Source: CALKHQ01 sp050329975
Lineage (GTDB): Bacteria; Pseudomonadota; Alphaproteobacteria; CALKHQ01
Direction of reading: 5' to 3'
DNA: 13,958 bases
Assembly: GCA_050329975.1 (NCBI GenBank)
Contig: JBHJOG010000093.1
Span: forward strand, 1 to 13,958
Shown: positions 6,994 through 12,795 of the stretch, in pieces
Layout: each line of letters opens with the position of its first letter
Numbering within the stretch: the first letter of the stretch is position 1
Program-made: the position numbers and the translations under genes
Notes under the pieces: model-generated
Told to the model about the DNA's origin: nothing
Database searches by the model: none
What the model saw: only the letters and a program-made list of their open reading frames with translations

Positions 6994-7404
6994 CCCCGTC
7001 CCCTCTCGCTCCGGACTCCGCGCCGACCGTAGCTCGGATGCAGCGCCAGCGTAATCCGGGATTCGCCCGCTGGTGGTGCCGGCATCGGAAGCAACCTCCG
7101 TGCCGGGGACAGGAGCCTTCTGGTCGCCGCCCGCCGGCAGGTCGGGGCCGCAAAGGTTGAAGGCGGAGTGAAACGCCGCGGGACGTATCGCGGAACTGGC
7201 AAGCGACGGTCGAACCGCGGTTGCGTCCCAGGCTTATCGGCGACAGCCGGCCGTCCGCGCTATCGGCGGCCCTCGCCGAAGGCACCGGCGACCAGGGTAG
7301 CGGTGCGTGCCGTCTTCATGCCCTCGCCTTCGCAAGCTGGCCGTAGGCCCGATGCGACCCCGATGTCCAGAATCTTGCCCAATTGCGGGACAATGGCGCG
7401 GCGG
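6994..7404. other. 411-bp intergenic region with no supported gene
   Basis: It lies between the start of the DsbA-NhaA gene and the end of the lipoprotein pair, both on the minus strand, so it should hold the promoter of the former and the transcript end of the latter. Open frames here have no ribosome sites or recognisable protein pattern. The one recognisable item is a REP-like hairpin at 7029-7062. I see no convincing -35/-10 pair and no strong terminator. Confidence 0.6.
7029..7062. repeat. REP-like imperfect palindrome (GTAGCTCGGAT...ATCCGGG)
   Basis: GTAGCTCGGATG at 7029-7040 and GTAATCCGGGAT at 7051-7062 form a seven-pair stem (7033-7039 with 7054-7060, one G-T pair) around GCAGCGCCAGCGTA. 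The layout resembles a widespread proteobacterial intergenic palindrome of the type GTAGCCCGGAT-(GCGCAGCG)-ATCCGGG, recalled from memory. Only one copy is seen in this window. Confidence 0.5.
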
Positions 7405-7947
7405 TCAGAACGCCTTGCGGACCACGGCCAGGTCCTCTGCCAGGGCCTCCAGCGCCGGGTCACGGCCGCTCTGCAGGATGGACAGCAGGTCGCCGGCGGA
7501 CATTTCCGAAATCTCCTCCTGGCGCAGCACCTGCTCATGGGTCTTCATCACCTCGAGCCGGGCGGCCATGGTTTCGCTGCGCTCGGTGCGGGTGGCACCG
7601 CCGGTGGCGATCTCGCCGGTGAGGCGCCGGTCGTCGGCGATCAGCCCATCCAGCGCTTCGGGCTCGCGCAGCGACGGCTGCAGCAAGCGCTGCAGCACCT
7701 CATAGGCGCATTCCCGCCACTCGGCCTCGCCGGCGCCGAGCTGGTCGGGCGCCAGCCCGCCGGCCAGCTCCGGGTCGTATGCGTGGTCGATCGTACACTG
7801 CCGGAACGCGGAGGCGAGCGTCTGCCGCGGAGCGGACGTCGGCTCGACAGCGGTGCCCGCCGGCGGCAGCGGCCCCGGATCGCAGGCCGCCGCCAACAGC
7901 ACCAGCCCAAGCGCCGGGCCCGCGGCCCGGAGTCGATGTCGCGCCAT
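7405..7947 (-). CDS. Predicted lipoprotein, paralogue of the gene just upstream
   Basis: 180 residues from the ATG at 7947. The lipobox LAAAC puts the lipidated Cys at 22, after a hydrophobic stretch at 11-20. A Pro-rich linker follows, then a helical domain with two further cysteines, Cys51 (FRQCTIDHAYDP) and Cys80 (EWRECAYEVL), and QLGAGE between them. The second half is charged and helical (ALDGLIADDRRL, then ATRTERSETMAARLEVM). From RQCTI to TERS it aligns without a gap to the upstream gene at 7980-8546, with the same 29-residue cysteine spacing. The genes are 32 bp apart and almost certainly co-transcribed. AAGGGAG lies about 12 bases from the ATG and GAGG closer, so translation could also be coupled. 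I recognise no named family. The protein should be membrane-anchored and periplasm-facing. Confidence 0.85.
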   Translation of the reverse strand: MARHRLRAAGPALGLVLLAAACDPGPLPPAGTAVEPTSAPRQTLASAFRQCTIDHAYDPELAGGLAPDQLGAGEAEWRECAYEVLQRLLQPSLREPEALDGLIADDRRLTGEIATGGATRTERSETMAARLEVMKTHEQVLRQEEISEMSAGDLLSILQSGRDPALEALAEDLAVVRKAF

Positions 7948-7979
7948 TCGCCTCGGCAGCTCCCTTGCAGGCCGGCCGC

Positions 7980-8546
7980 CTACAGCAGCCGGGTAATGCT
8001 TTCGATGTCGTTGCGGATCCGCTCGCGTTCGACGTTGCTGGTGGTCGTGTCGAGCAGCGGCCCGGCCGACAGTCCGCCGACATTCTGCTGGTAGAGCTGC
8101 TGCTCGCGGGCGCGGATGTTGTTGAGCAGGCCGGTCAGCACCGCGCTGCGCTGGGCGCGGGTGGCCTGGCCGTCGGCGATCGCTTCGGTCAGCTCTTCAT
8201 CGGCGTCGATGAACGCCTCGAGCGCATCCGGGTCGCTCAGATTGTCGCTCAGCACCCGGTCGAGCGCGTCGTGGGCGCAGTCGCGCCAGTCTTCCTCGCC
8301 GGCGCCAAGCTGGTTCTGCGGGATGTTCGCCTGCACGTCGGGATTGTAGCCGTAGCTGATCGTGCACTGGCGCAGCGCCGAGGCCATGCCCTCGCGCACG
8401 TCCAGCGGACTGTTCTCGTCGTAGCCCGCGGGCACGCTGCGGCCGCAGCCGGCGAGCGCCAGCCCGACGACCAGCACCGCCAGCGCGGCGGCCGGCACGC
8501 GCCGGCGGCGAAAAATGTTGGTGGTGCCGATGTCCTGCCTCAGCAT
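7980..8546 (-). CDS. Predicted lipoprotein, first gene of a paralogous pair
   Basis: 188 residues from the ATG at 8546, chosen because AAGGAG lies nine bases upstream (8556-8561). The open frame extends further, but that part has no signal. A basic N-region (FRRRRVP) precedes a hydrophobic core and the lipobox LAGC with Cys34. The mature part mirrors its neighbour: Cys61 in ALRQCTISYGYNP, QLGAGE, Cys90 in DWRDCAHDAL, then DPDALEAFIDADEEL and ATRAQRSAVLTGLL. Identical cysteine spacing (29 residues) suggests a conserved disulfide. The C-terminus (NVERERIRNDIESITRLL) is specific to this copy. It leads the two-gene unit and diverges from the short-chain dehydrogenase across 183 bp that contain a perfect palindrome. 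The function is unknown; the tandem arrangement points to a duplication followed by substantial divergence. Confidence 0.87.
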   Translation of the reverse strand: MLRQDIGTTNIFRRRRVPAAALAVLVVGLALAGCGRSVPAGYDENSPLDVREGMASALRQCTISYGYNPDVQANIPQNQLGAGEEDWRDCAHDALDRVLSDNLSDPDALEAFIDADEELTEAIADGQATRAQRSAVLTGLLNNIRAREQQLYQQNVGGLSAGPLLDTTTSNVERERIRNDIESITRLL

Positions 8547-8660
8547 GTCAAGCCTCTCCTTGTTGGCCGCCTGTAGTCGCAGGCAACCGCTCCGCGGTTC
8601 ACGCGACGCTGCCAGGCCGGCACAAAGGCCCCAATCTGTCCCAATTCGGTTCGATGCCCC

Positions 8661-8682
8661 CGTGCATGTGGCGACATGCACG
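8661..8682. promoter_or_regulatory. Perfect palindrome in a divergent promoter region, candidate operator
   Basis: CGTGCATGT at 8661-8669 and its exact reverse complement ACATGCACG at 8674-8682 are separated by four bases. It lies in the 183-bp spacer between the divergent lipoprotein pair and the dehydrogenase gene, 48 bp before the ATG of the latter. A 9-4-9 dyad in this position suits a dimeric regulator controlling one or both sides. It could also fold as an mRNA hairpin. No regulator gene lies next to it in the window. Confidence 0.45.
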
Positions 8683-8729
8683 CTTATTCGTTATCACACC
8701 CCGGACCGCAAAATAAGGGGAAGGCTTGC

Positions 8730-9494
8730 ATGTTCGGCGAACTCGAAAACAAGGTGGTGCTGATCACCGGCTCCAGCACCGGCATCGGCGCGGCGGCGGC
8801 GCGCGCGTTCGGCAAGGTCGGCGCACATGTGGTGGTCCACTACGCCCGCAGCCGCGACAAGGCGGAGGCGGTGGCGGAGGCGATCCGTGGCGACGGCGCC
8901 AGGGCGACGGTGGTCGCCGGCGACGTCGGCGTGCCGGGCGGGGCGCAGCAGGTGGTCGCCGATGCGATCGCTGGCGCAGGCGACCTGCACGTGCTGGTCA
9001 ACAACGCCGGCCACATGGTCGAGCGGCGGCCGTGGACCGATTACACCGACGCCGCGTTCGACACCGTGGTCAGCCTGAACGCACGCTCGGCGGCGGCGGC
9101 CAGCGCGGCGGCGGTGCCCCGGTTCAAGGCGAACGGCGGCGGCAACATCATCCACGTCACTTCGATCGCGGCCCGCAACGGCGGCAGCGGCGGCGCCGGC
9201 TTCTACGCGGCTTCGAAGGGCTTCGTCAGCACCATGACCCACGGCATGGCGCGCGAGCTGGCGCCGCTGAACGTCCGGGTCAATGCGGTGTCGCCAGGCG
9301 TGATCCTGACCCCGTTCCACGAGGTCTACTCCAACGAGCAGCAGCTGGCAGCCGCGCTGGCGACCATCCCGATGAACCGGCTCGGCCAGGCCGAGGACTG
9401 CGCCGGCACCTTCCTCTACCTGGCCTGCGATTCGCTGTCGGGCTACGTCACCGGCCAGGTGATCGAGATCAACGGCGGCCAGCTGATGCCGTGA
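8730..9494 (+). CDS. Short-chain dehydrogenase/reductase (classical SDR)
   Basis: 254 residues, the usual length for a classical SDR; a cytosolic NAD(P)(H)-dependent oxidoreductase. The ATG at 8730 follows AGGGGAAGG at about 8716-8724. Motifs in order: cofactor loop TGSSTGIG (13-20), NNAG (91-94), the structural Asn117 in LNARS, catalytic Ser145 in VTSIAARNG, Tyr159 and Lys163 in YAASK, and the C-terminal INGGQLMP. All four catalytic positions (Asn, Ser, Tyr, Lys) are present. After the second beta-strand the sequence is HYARSRDKAE; the basic residues there and the absence of an acidic residue suggest NADP(H) preference, which is inference. The substrate cannot be told; the general shape is like 3-oxoacyl-ACP reductase or glucose-dehydrogenase-type SDRs. 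A single gene, divergent from the lipoprotein pair and ended by a hairpin at 9546-9584. Confidence 0.93.
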   Translation: MFGELENKVVLITGSSTGIGAAAARAFGKVGAHVVVHYARSRDKAEAVAEAIRGDGARATVVAGDVGVPGGAQQVVADAIAGAGDLHVLVNNAGHMVERRPWTDYTDAAFDTVVSLNARSAAAASAAAVPRFKANGGGNIIHVTSIAARNGGSGGAGFYAASKGFVSTMTHGMARELAPLNVRVNAVSPGVILTPFHEVYSNEQQLAAALATIPMNRLGQAEDCAGTFLYLACDSLSGYVTGQVIEINGGQLMP

Positions 9495-9545
9495 CACACG
9501 CGATGTGACACATGGCACAAATCCGGAACATGGTGCCGGCACCCG

Positions 9546-9584
9546 GCGACGCGGCGTCGATGTCGCAGATCGACGCCGCGTCGC
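9546..9584. terminator. Perfect 16-bp hairpin between convergent genes
   Basis: Arms 9546-9561 and 9569-9584 are exact reverse complements around a seven-base loop. The structure starts 52 bp after the dehydrogenase stop and touches the stop codon of the convergent cyclase gene (9585-9587). Its position fits a two-way terminator. There is no T run, so factor-independent termination is uncertain. Confidence 0.6.
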
Positions 9585-10481
9585 TCAGGCCGCGCCCGGC
9601 TCCAGCTGCCCGAGCCGCGCCTCGGCCAGCAGCCGGAAGTGCCCCTGGGGATAGGTATCGAGGTAGCTGCGGACCATTGCCGGGTCGTCGCTGTCCTTCA
9701 CGCTCTCCCAATAGGTGATCTCCAGCTTGACCTCGTCGCTGCCGGCGGCGGCCTCGGCAGCGGCGAGCCCGGCCAGACGCACCCGGGCGAGCGCGGCGAA
9801 GGCACCGGTCGGATAGCGCTCCAGATAGGCGGCGTAGTCGGCGGCCGTCTTGCTGTCGGCCACCGAATCCCAGAAGGCGCGCTCGGTCTCGTCGGACCCG
9901 GCCCGGATCTCCTCCGCCGGTGGCTCAGCGGAGACCGTGATACCGGCCGGCGCCCCCTCGAAGCGCAGGGTGAACACGCGCACCGGGCGCACGATGTTCT
10001 TGACCACCTGTTCGCCCTGGTCCTCGAACAGGAAGGGCGACTTGTCGCGCAGTTGGTCGCGCACCGAGCGCGAGATGCAGATCCCGCCCGGCGCGGCCAG
10101 CCCCTGCAGGCGGGCGGCGACGTTGACCCCGTCGCCGAAGATGTCGTCGCCCTTCGCGATGACGTCGCCCACGTTGATGCCGATCCGGAACAGCATCTTG
10201 CGCGCCGCGGGCAGATCGGCGTTGCGCGCCGCCATCGCCTGCTGGATCTCGACCCCGCAATGGACCGCCTCGACCACGCTGTGGAACTCGGCCAGGATGC
10301 TGTCGCCCGCGGTGCCGACGATCCGCCCGGCGCGCAGCCCGATCAGGTCGTCGATCACCTCCCGGTGCGCCGACAGCGTCGCCAGCGTCCCCGCCTCGTC
10401 CGCCCCCATCAGCCGGCTGTAGCCGACCACGTCGGCCGACAGGATGGCGACAAGCTTGCGTTCGGCGGGCGGCGTGGGCAT
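9585..10481 (-). CDS. Class III adenylate/guanylate cyclase with C-terminal repeats
   Basis: 298 residues from the ATG at 10481 (AGGGAG nine bases upstream); the frame is open further but reads as low-complexity Arg/Pro sequence. The cyclase domain (about 8-175) opens with KLVAILSADVVGYSRLMG, supplying metal-binding Asp17; Asp60 in GTAGDSILAEF is the second metal ligand. DDIFGDGVNVAARL carries the substrate-side Asp and the transition-state pair Asn120 and Arg124. In canonical adenylate cyclases a Lys precedes the second metal Asp by four positions; here Gly56 occupies it, so purine specificity is open. Two related repeats follow: FWDSVADSKTAADYAAYLERYP (203 on) and YWESVKDSDDPAMVRSYLDTYP (257 on), each ending in a LAxxRLxxL helix, a tail often attached to such cyclases. 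No membrane span: probably cytosolic. It likely makes cAMP for local signalling. Confidence 0.9.
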   Translation of the reverse strand: MPTPPAERKLVAILSADVVGYSRLMGADEAGTLATLSAHREVIDDLIGLRAGRIVGTAGDSILAEFHSVVEAVHCGVEIQQAMAARNADLPAARKMLFRIGINVGDVIAKGDDIFGDGVNVAARLQGLAAPGGICISRSVRDQLRDKSPFLFEDQGEQVVKNIVRPVRVFTLRFEGAPAGITVSAEPPAEEIRAGSDETERAFWDSVADSKTAADYAAYLERYPTGAFAALARVRLAGLAAAEAAAGSDEVKLEITYWESVKDSDDPAMVRSYLDTYPQGHFRLLAEARLGQLEPGAA

Positions 10482-10798
10482 GAGCGGGCACTCCCTGGCG
10501 GCGGCGGAAGAAGCCGGCGGGAGGGATAACACCGGAAGGGGCGGAAGGTCGCCGGCGCGTGTCGATCGGCCGTGCGCGCGGCCGACCCTTCCGGGATCCA
10601 GTGGTGGTGCGCCCCGCCGCCGCCGACGGCGACGATGGTGTAGGGCATGCCCGCCACCGGGATCGCCCGCGCCCCCTCCGGGGCATAGCCCGGAGCAAAC
10701 CGAGAACAAAGCGGACAACTGACTTGTTACAGCCGCCGGACAACTTGACTTGTTAGCGACAGGGGGTAGCCCAGCGATTTCGTACGGTCTCGCCTGGC
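10482..10798. other. Intergenic region upstream of the cyclase; possible gene scrap
   Basis: This spacer separates the divergent cyclase and beta-helix genes. CCGGAAGGG at 10532-10540 and its reverse complement at 10586-10594 form the outer part of a long imperfect hairpin in the cyclase leader. On the minus strand, about 10700-10605 reads FAPGYAPEGARAIPVAGMPY then TIVAVGGGGAHHHWIPEG, which looks protein-like but has no credible start, ribosome site or family match. It may be a scrap of a lost gene or chance. A pair of direct repeats lies at 10713-10755. Confidence 0.35.
10713..10755. repeat. Pair of near-identical direct repeats with lower GC
   Basis: GGACAACT-GACTTGTTA (10713-10729) recurs as GGACAACTTGACTTGTTA (10738-10755), differing by one inserted T, with about a 25-base period. 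The DNA here is clearly less GC-rich than its surroundings. It could be the end of a lost mobile element or a pair of regulator sites upstream of the beta-helix gene. Confidence 0.6.
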
Positions 10799-10827
10799 TT
10801 GTTGAAGCCGATCTCTCGATATATGAT
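10799..10827 (+). promoter_or_regulatory. Candidate sigma-70-type promoter for the beta-helix gene
   Basis: TTGTTG at 10799-10804 and TATGAT at 10822-10827 are separated by 17 bases, in an AT-richer patch of otherwise GC-rich DNA. A start near 10834 would give a leader of about 77 bases to the ATG at 10911. Prediction by eye only. Confidence 0.4.
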
Positions 10828-10910
10828 AACGTGACCGGATGGCCGCTACGGCGCGCTGGTCGATCGGATCGAGCTGTTGTGCAGACCTTACGAGCTCTGA
10901 TGTCCTCCCC

Positions 10911-12449
10911 ATGAAGCTAGTGCTGGCGATTGCGGCTCTGTCGCTTCTCTCCGGCATCGCATCCGCCGAACCGCTGGCCGGCGATGTTGTGGGCTGCAAC
11001 GACAACGCGATCGCGACGACGGTGCTGCCACTTGGAGACACAGACGCTACGGACAACGACACCTGCTTCCGGGTGAAGGAAGGCGTGGCGCCAAAAGCGG
11101 GAAACCTCCCGCTTGCCGTGGAGGTTGCACGGGCGACGCTGATTCCTGCCTGTACGAATTACGTCGATGCGGCCGCTGCGGAGGGCGGGGCCGGGACGGT
11201 GGAGGACCCGCACCGGACCATCGCGGCCGCCATCGATGCGGCGGAGCCGGGGGCTGTGATATGCGTCGCCGAAGGTGTCTACCGGGAGGAGCTCAGGCCC
11301 GGCGACAAGCCCCTGATCCTGGCGGGCGGCTTCCAGAGCGGCACCGGTTTCTCGATCCGGGATTCGGCCAGCCATGTGAGCAAGGCGACAGGGGACGGCG
11401 GCGGGTCGTTCATCCTGATCGAAGATCCAGGCCCGGCGGGCGACGGACTGACCGCAATCGACGGCTTCGAGATTACCGGCTACTCGCAGGCGATCGTTCG
11501 CGACATCTGGTATTCGCAGCGCTTCGAGATCACCAACAACTTCATCCACCACAATGTCTGCGCAGACCTTTCCCTGGCCGGCGCCGGCTTTGCGCTGAAC
11601 AATGTCTCTGGCGCGATCAGGGACAATGTTTTCGCGGACAATTCCTGCGGGCGGGGGGGAGCGGGCTTCCTCAACGACGGTTCCAACTCCAATTCGGTGC
11701 TGATCGAGGGCAACCGCATCGAGCGCAACGAAGGGGCGGAGCCGGACAGCGCCCATGGCGGGGGACTCTACCTCTTCGTCAACGATTTGACGATCCGCGG
11801 CAACGCCTTCACCGACAACGCAGTCACGCGGTGGGGCGGGGGACTATACATCGGTGCCCATACGCCTGGCGGGCAGTTCACCACCGCGGGCCTCGCCTGG
11901 AACGTCTATCGCGGCAACCGCGCCGGCGCTTCGGGCGGCGGTTTCTTCTGCGACGACGGCGCCGCCTGCTTCAGCGACCACGAGGTCTACGAGGGCAATT
12001 GCGGCGGCAACATCCTGGTCGACGGCGGCGCGGCCGGCTCGGGCCCGACCATCGCCCGGTTCGACCATCTCACGAATGTCGGCGCGTTCGAGGCGGCATG
12101 CGAGGCGCCGGGGGCCGGCATTCTCATCGACACCTATGAGGGCCTGGCGGCCGATTCCTACTCCGTCACCAACGCGATCTTCTGGGGCAATGCGCCCGGT
12201 CGTGACATCGCCACCGCCTGTGAGAGCGGCTGCGTCGCCATTACGCTGGATATCGCCCGGTCGATGGTGCAGACGGACTACGAGGATGGTGGCATCGCGG
12301 TCACCTTTGGCGAGGGGATTGTCGATCCCCTGGATCCGCTGTTCGTCGACGCGGAAGGCGGGGATTTCCGGCTGAGGCCGGATTCGCCGCTCGCCGGCAC
12401 GGAACTCGGCGCCTACGGCAAGGCGGCCGGGAATCCCGGCGCCCAATGA
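10911..12449 (+). CDS. Secreted right-handed parallel beta-helix protein
   Basis: 512 residues from the ATG at 10911, which gives a clean Sec signal peptide (MKLVLAIAALSLLSGIASA, cleavage before Glu20); no ribosome site is visible, and the in-frame ATG at 10839 has none either. After an N-terminal part (PHRTIAAAIDAAEPGAVICVAEGVYRE, typical of the first coil of such proteins), residues about 180-350 form a parallel beta-helix with Asn-ladder turns: TNNFIHHN, LNNVSG, RDNVFADN, EGNRIERNEG, RGNAFTDN, WNVYRGN. The C-terminus has DPLFVDAEGGDFRL at 475, the usual end signature of secreted beta-helix proteins. About a dozen cysteines are spread through it, suggesting disulfides. Pectate lyases, alginate epimerases and adhesins share this fold, but I see no catalytic signature, so polysaccharide binding or cleavage is only a guess. 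Single gene. Confidence 0.85.
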   Translation: MKLVLAIAALSLLSGIASAEPLAGDVVGCNDNAIATTVLPLGDTDATDNDTCFRVKEGVAPKAGNLPLAVEVARATLIPACTNYVDAAAAEGGAGTVEDPHRTIAAAIDAAEPGAVICVAEGVYREELRPGDKPLILAGGFQSGTGFSIRDSASHVSKATGDGGGSFILIEDPGPAGDGLTAIDGFEITGYSQAIVRDIWYSQRFEITNNFIHHNVCADLSLAGAGFALNNVSGAIRDNVFADNSCGRGGAGFLNDGSNSNSVLIEGNRIERNEGAEPDSAHGGGLYLFVNDLTIRGNAFTDNAVTRWGGGLYIGAHTPGGQFTTAGLAWNVYRGNRAGASGGGFFCDDGAACFSDHEVYEGNCGGNILVDGGAAGSGPTIARFDHLTNVGAFEAACEAPGAGILIDTYEGLAADSYSVTNAIFWGNAPGRDIATACESGCVAITLDIARSMVQTDYEDGGIAVTFGEGIVDPLDPLFVDAEGGDFRLRPDSPLAGTELGAYGKAAGNPGAQ

Positions 12450-12527
12450 GAGCCTGCACGAACTAGCGCAATGGTGGTGGACCGCCCCGGGACAGAAGCC
12501 GAGGCGGGAGACGAAGCAACAAGCACT

Positions 12528-12684
12528 GCCAACGATATCCTTGGTCTGGATCACCCAAGCGCCGTCCCGAAGCGCGCCGGGGTCGAGGTCGTAGCCGCCG
12601 AGCAGATCCAGCTCGCCCGGTGTCGGCGATCATGAACCGCTGTTCCAGTGTCAGTGCACCAAAAAGACACCTGTGCATTGGCAT
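12528..12684 (-). pseudogene. Unrecognised gene fragment with a one-base frameshift
   Basis: From the ATG at 12684 the minus strand reads MPMHRCLFGALTLEQRFMIADTG, then degenerates into Arg/Pro sequence. Dropping one G of the run opposite 12616-12618 continues it as ELDLLGGYDLDPGALRDGAW then VIQTKDIVG, which is far more protein-like. After about 12528 the pattern fades. I do not recognise the family. There is no strong ribosome site. It lies between the beta-helix gene and the transposase relic, so it is probably a scrap left by rearrangement; low certainty. Confidence 0.35.
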
Positions 12685-12695
12685 GGCAACCTCGG

Positions 12696-12795
12696 GATAT
12701 CGCCCGTCTCGCCCGCACCGTGCTTCCCGGCACCCCGCACCACGTCACCCCAGCTTGGCAACAGGCGGCAGCGGATTATGAGACGACCACTCCCT
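12696..12795 (+). pseudogene. N-terminal relic of a REP-associated tyrosine transposase (RAYT)
   Basis: The plus strand from 12696 reads DIARLARTVLPGTPHHVT, then after one extra C in the run 12748-12751 continues one frame over as QLGNRRQRIM. Joined, this closely matches the well-known start of REP-associated transposases (COG1943, Y1/HUH type): (M)ARLARxVxPGxPHHVTQRGNRRQxxF. Only about 30 residues survive; the HUH metal motif and catalytic tyrosine are missing because the relic ends where the convergent permease gene's stop lies (12795-12797). RAYTs mobilise REP palindromes in other genomes; two REP-like palindromes occur elsewhere in this window. The identification comes from a short but distinctive motif. 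The fragment cannot be active. Confidence 0.68.

Noticed and set aside
5644..7032. Long plus-strand open frame (462 residues) opposite the DsbA-NhaA gene
   Set aside because: It is Arg/His/Gln/Pro-rich with no family pattern, and is the antisense shadow expected in GC-rich DNA of a gene with complete catalytic motifs.
5963..7285. Minus-strand 440-residue frame overlapping the DsbA-NhaA gene
   Set aside because: Low-complexity Gly/Arg/Ala sequence in a different frame from the well-supported fusion gene.
7168..8094. Plus-strand 308-residue frame across the intergenic region and lipoprotein gene
   Set aside because: No ribosome site, no domain; most of it is antisense to the lipoprotein with a clear lipobox.
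10839..10910. Extended N-terminus for the beta-helix protein from an earlier ATG
   Set aside because: It has no ribosome site, would lie only a few bases from the predicted transcript start, and buries the clean signal peptide starting at 10911.
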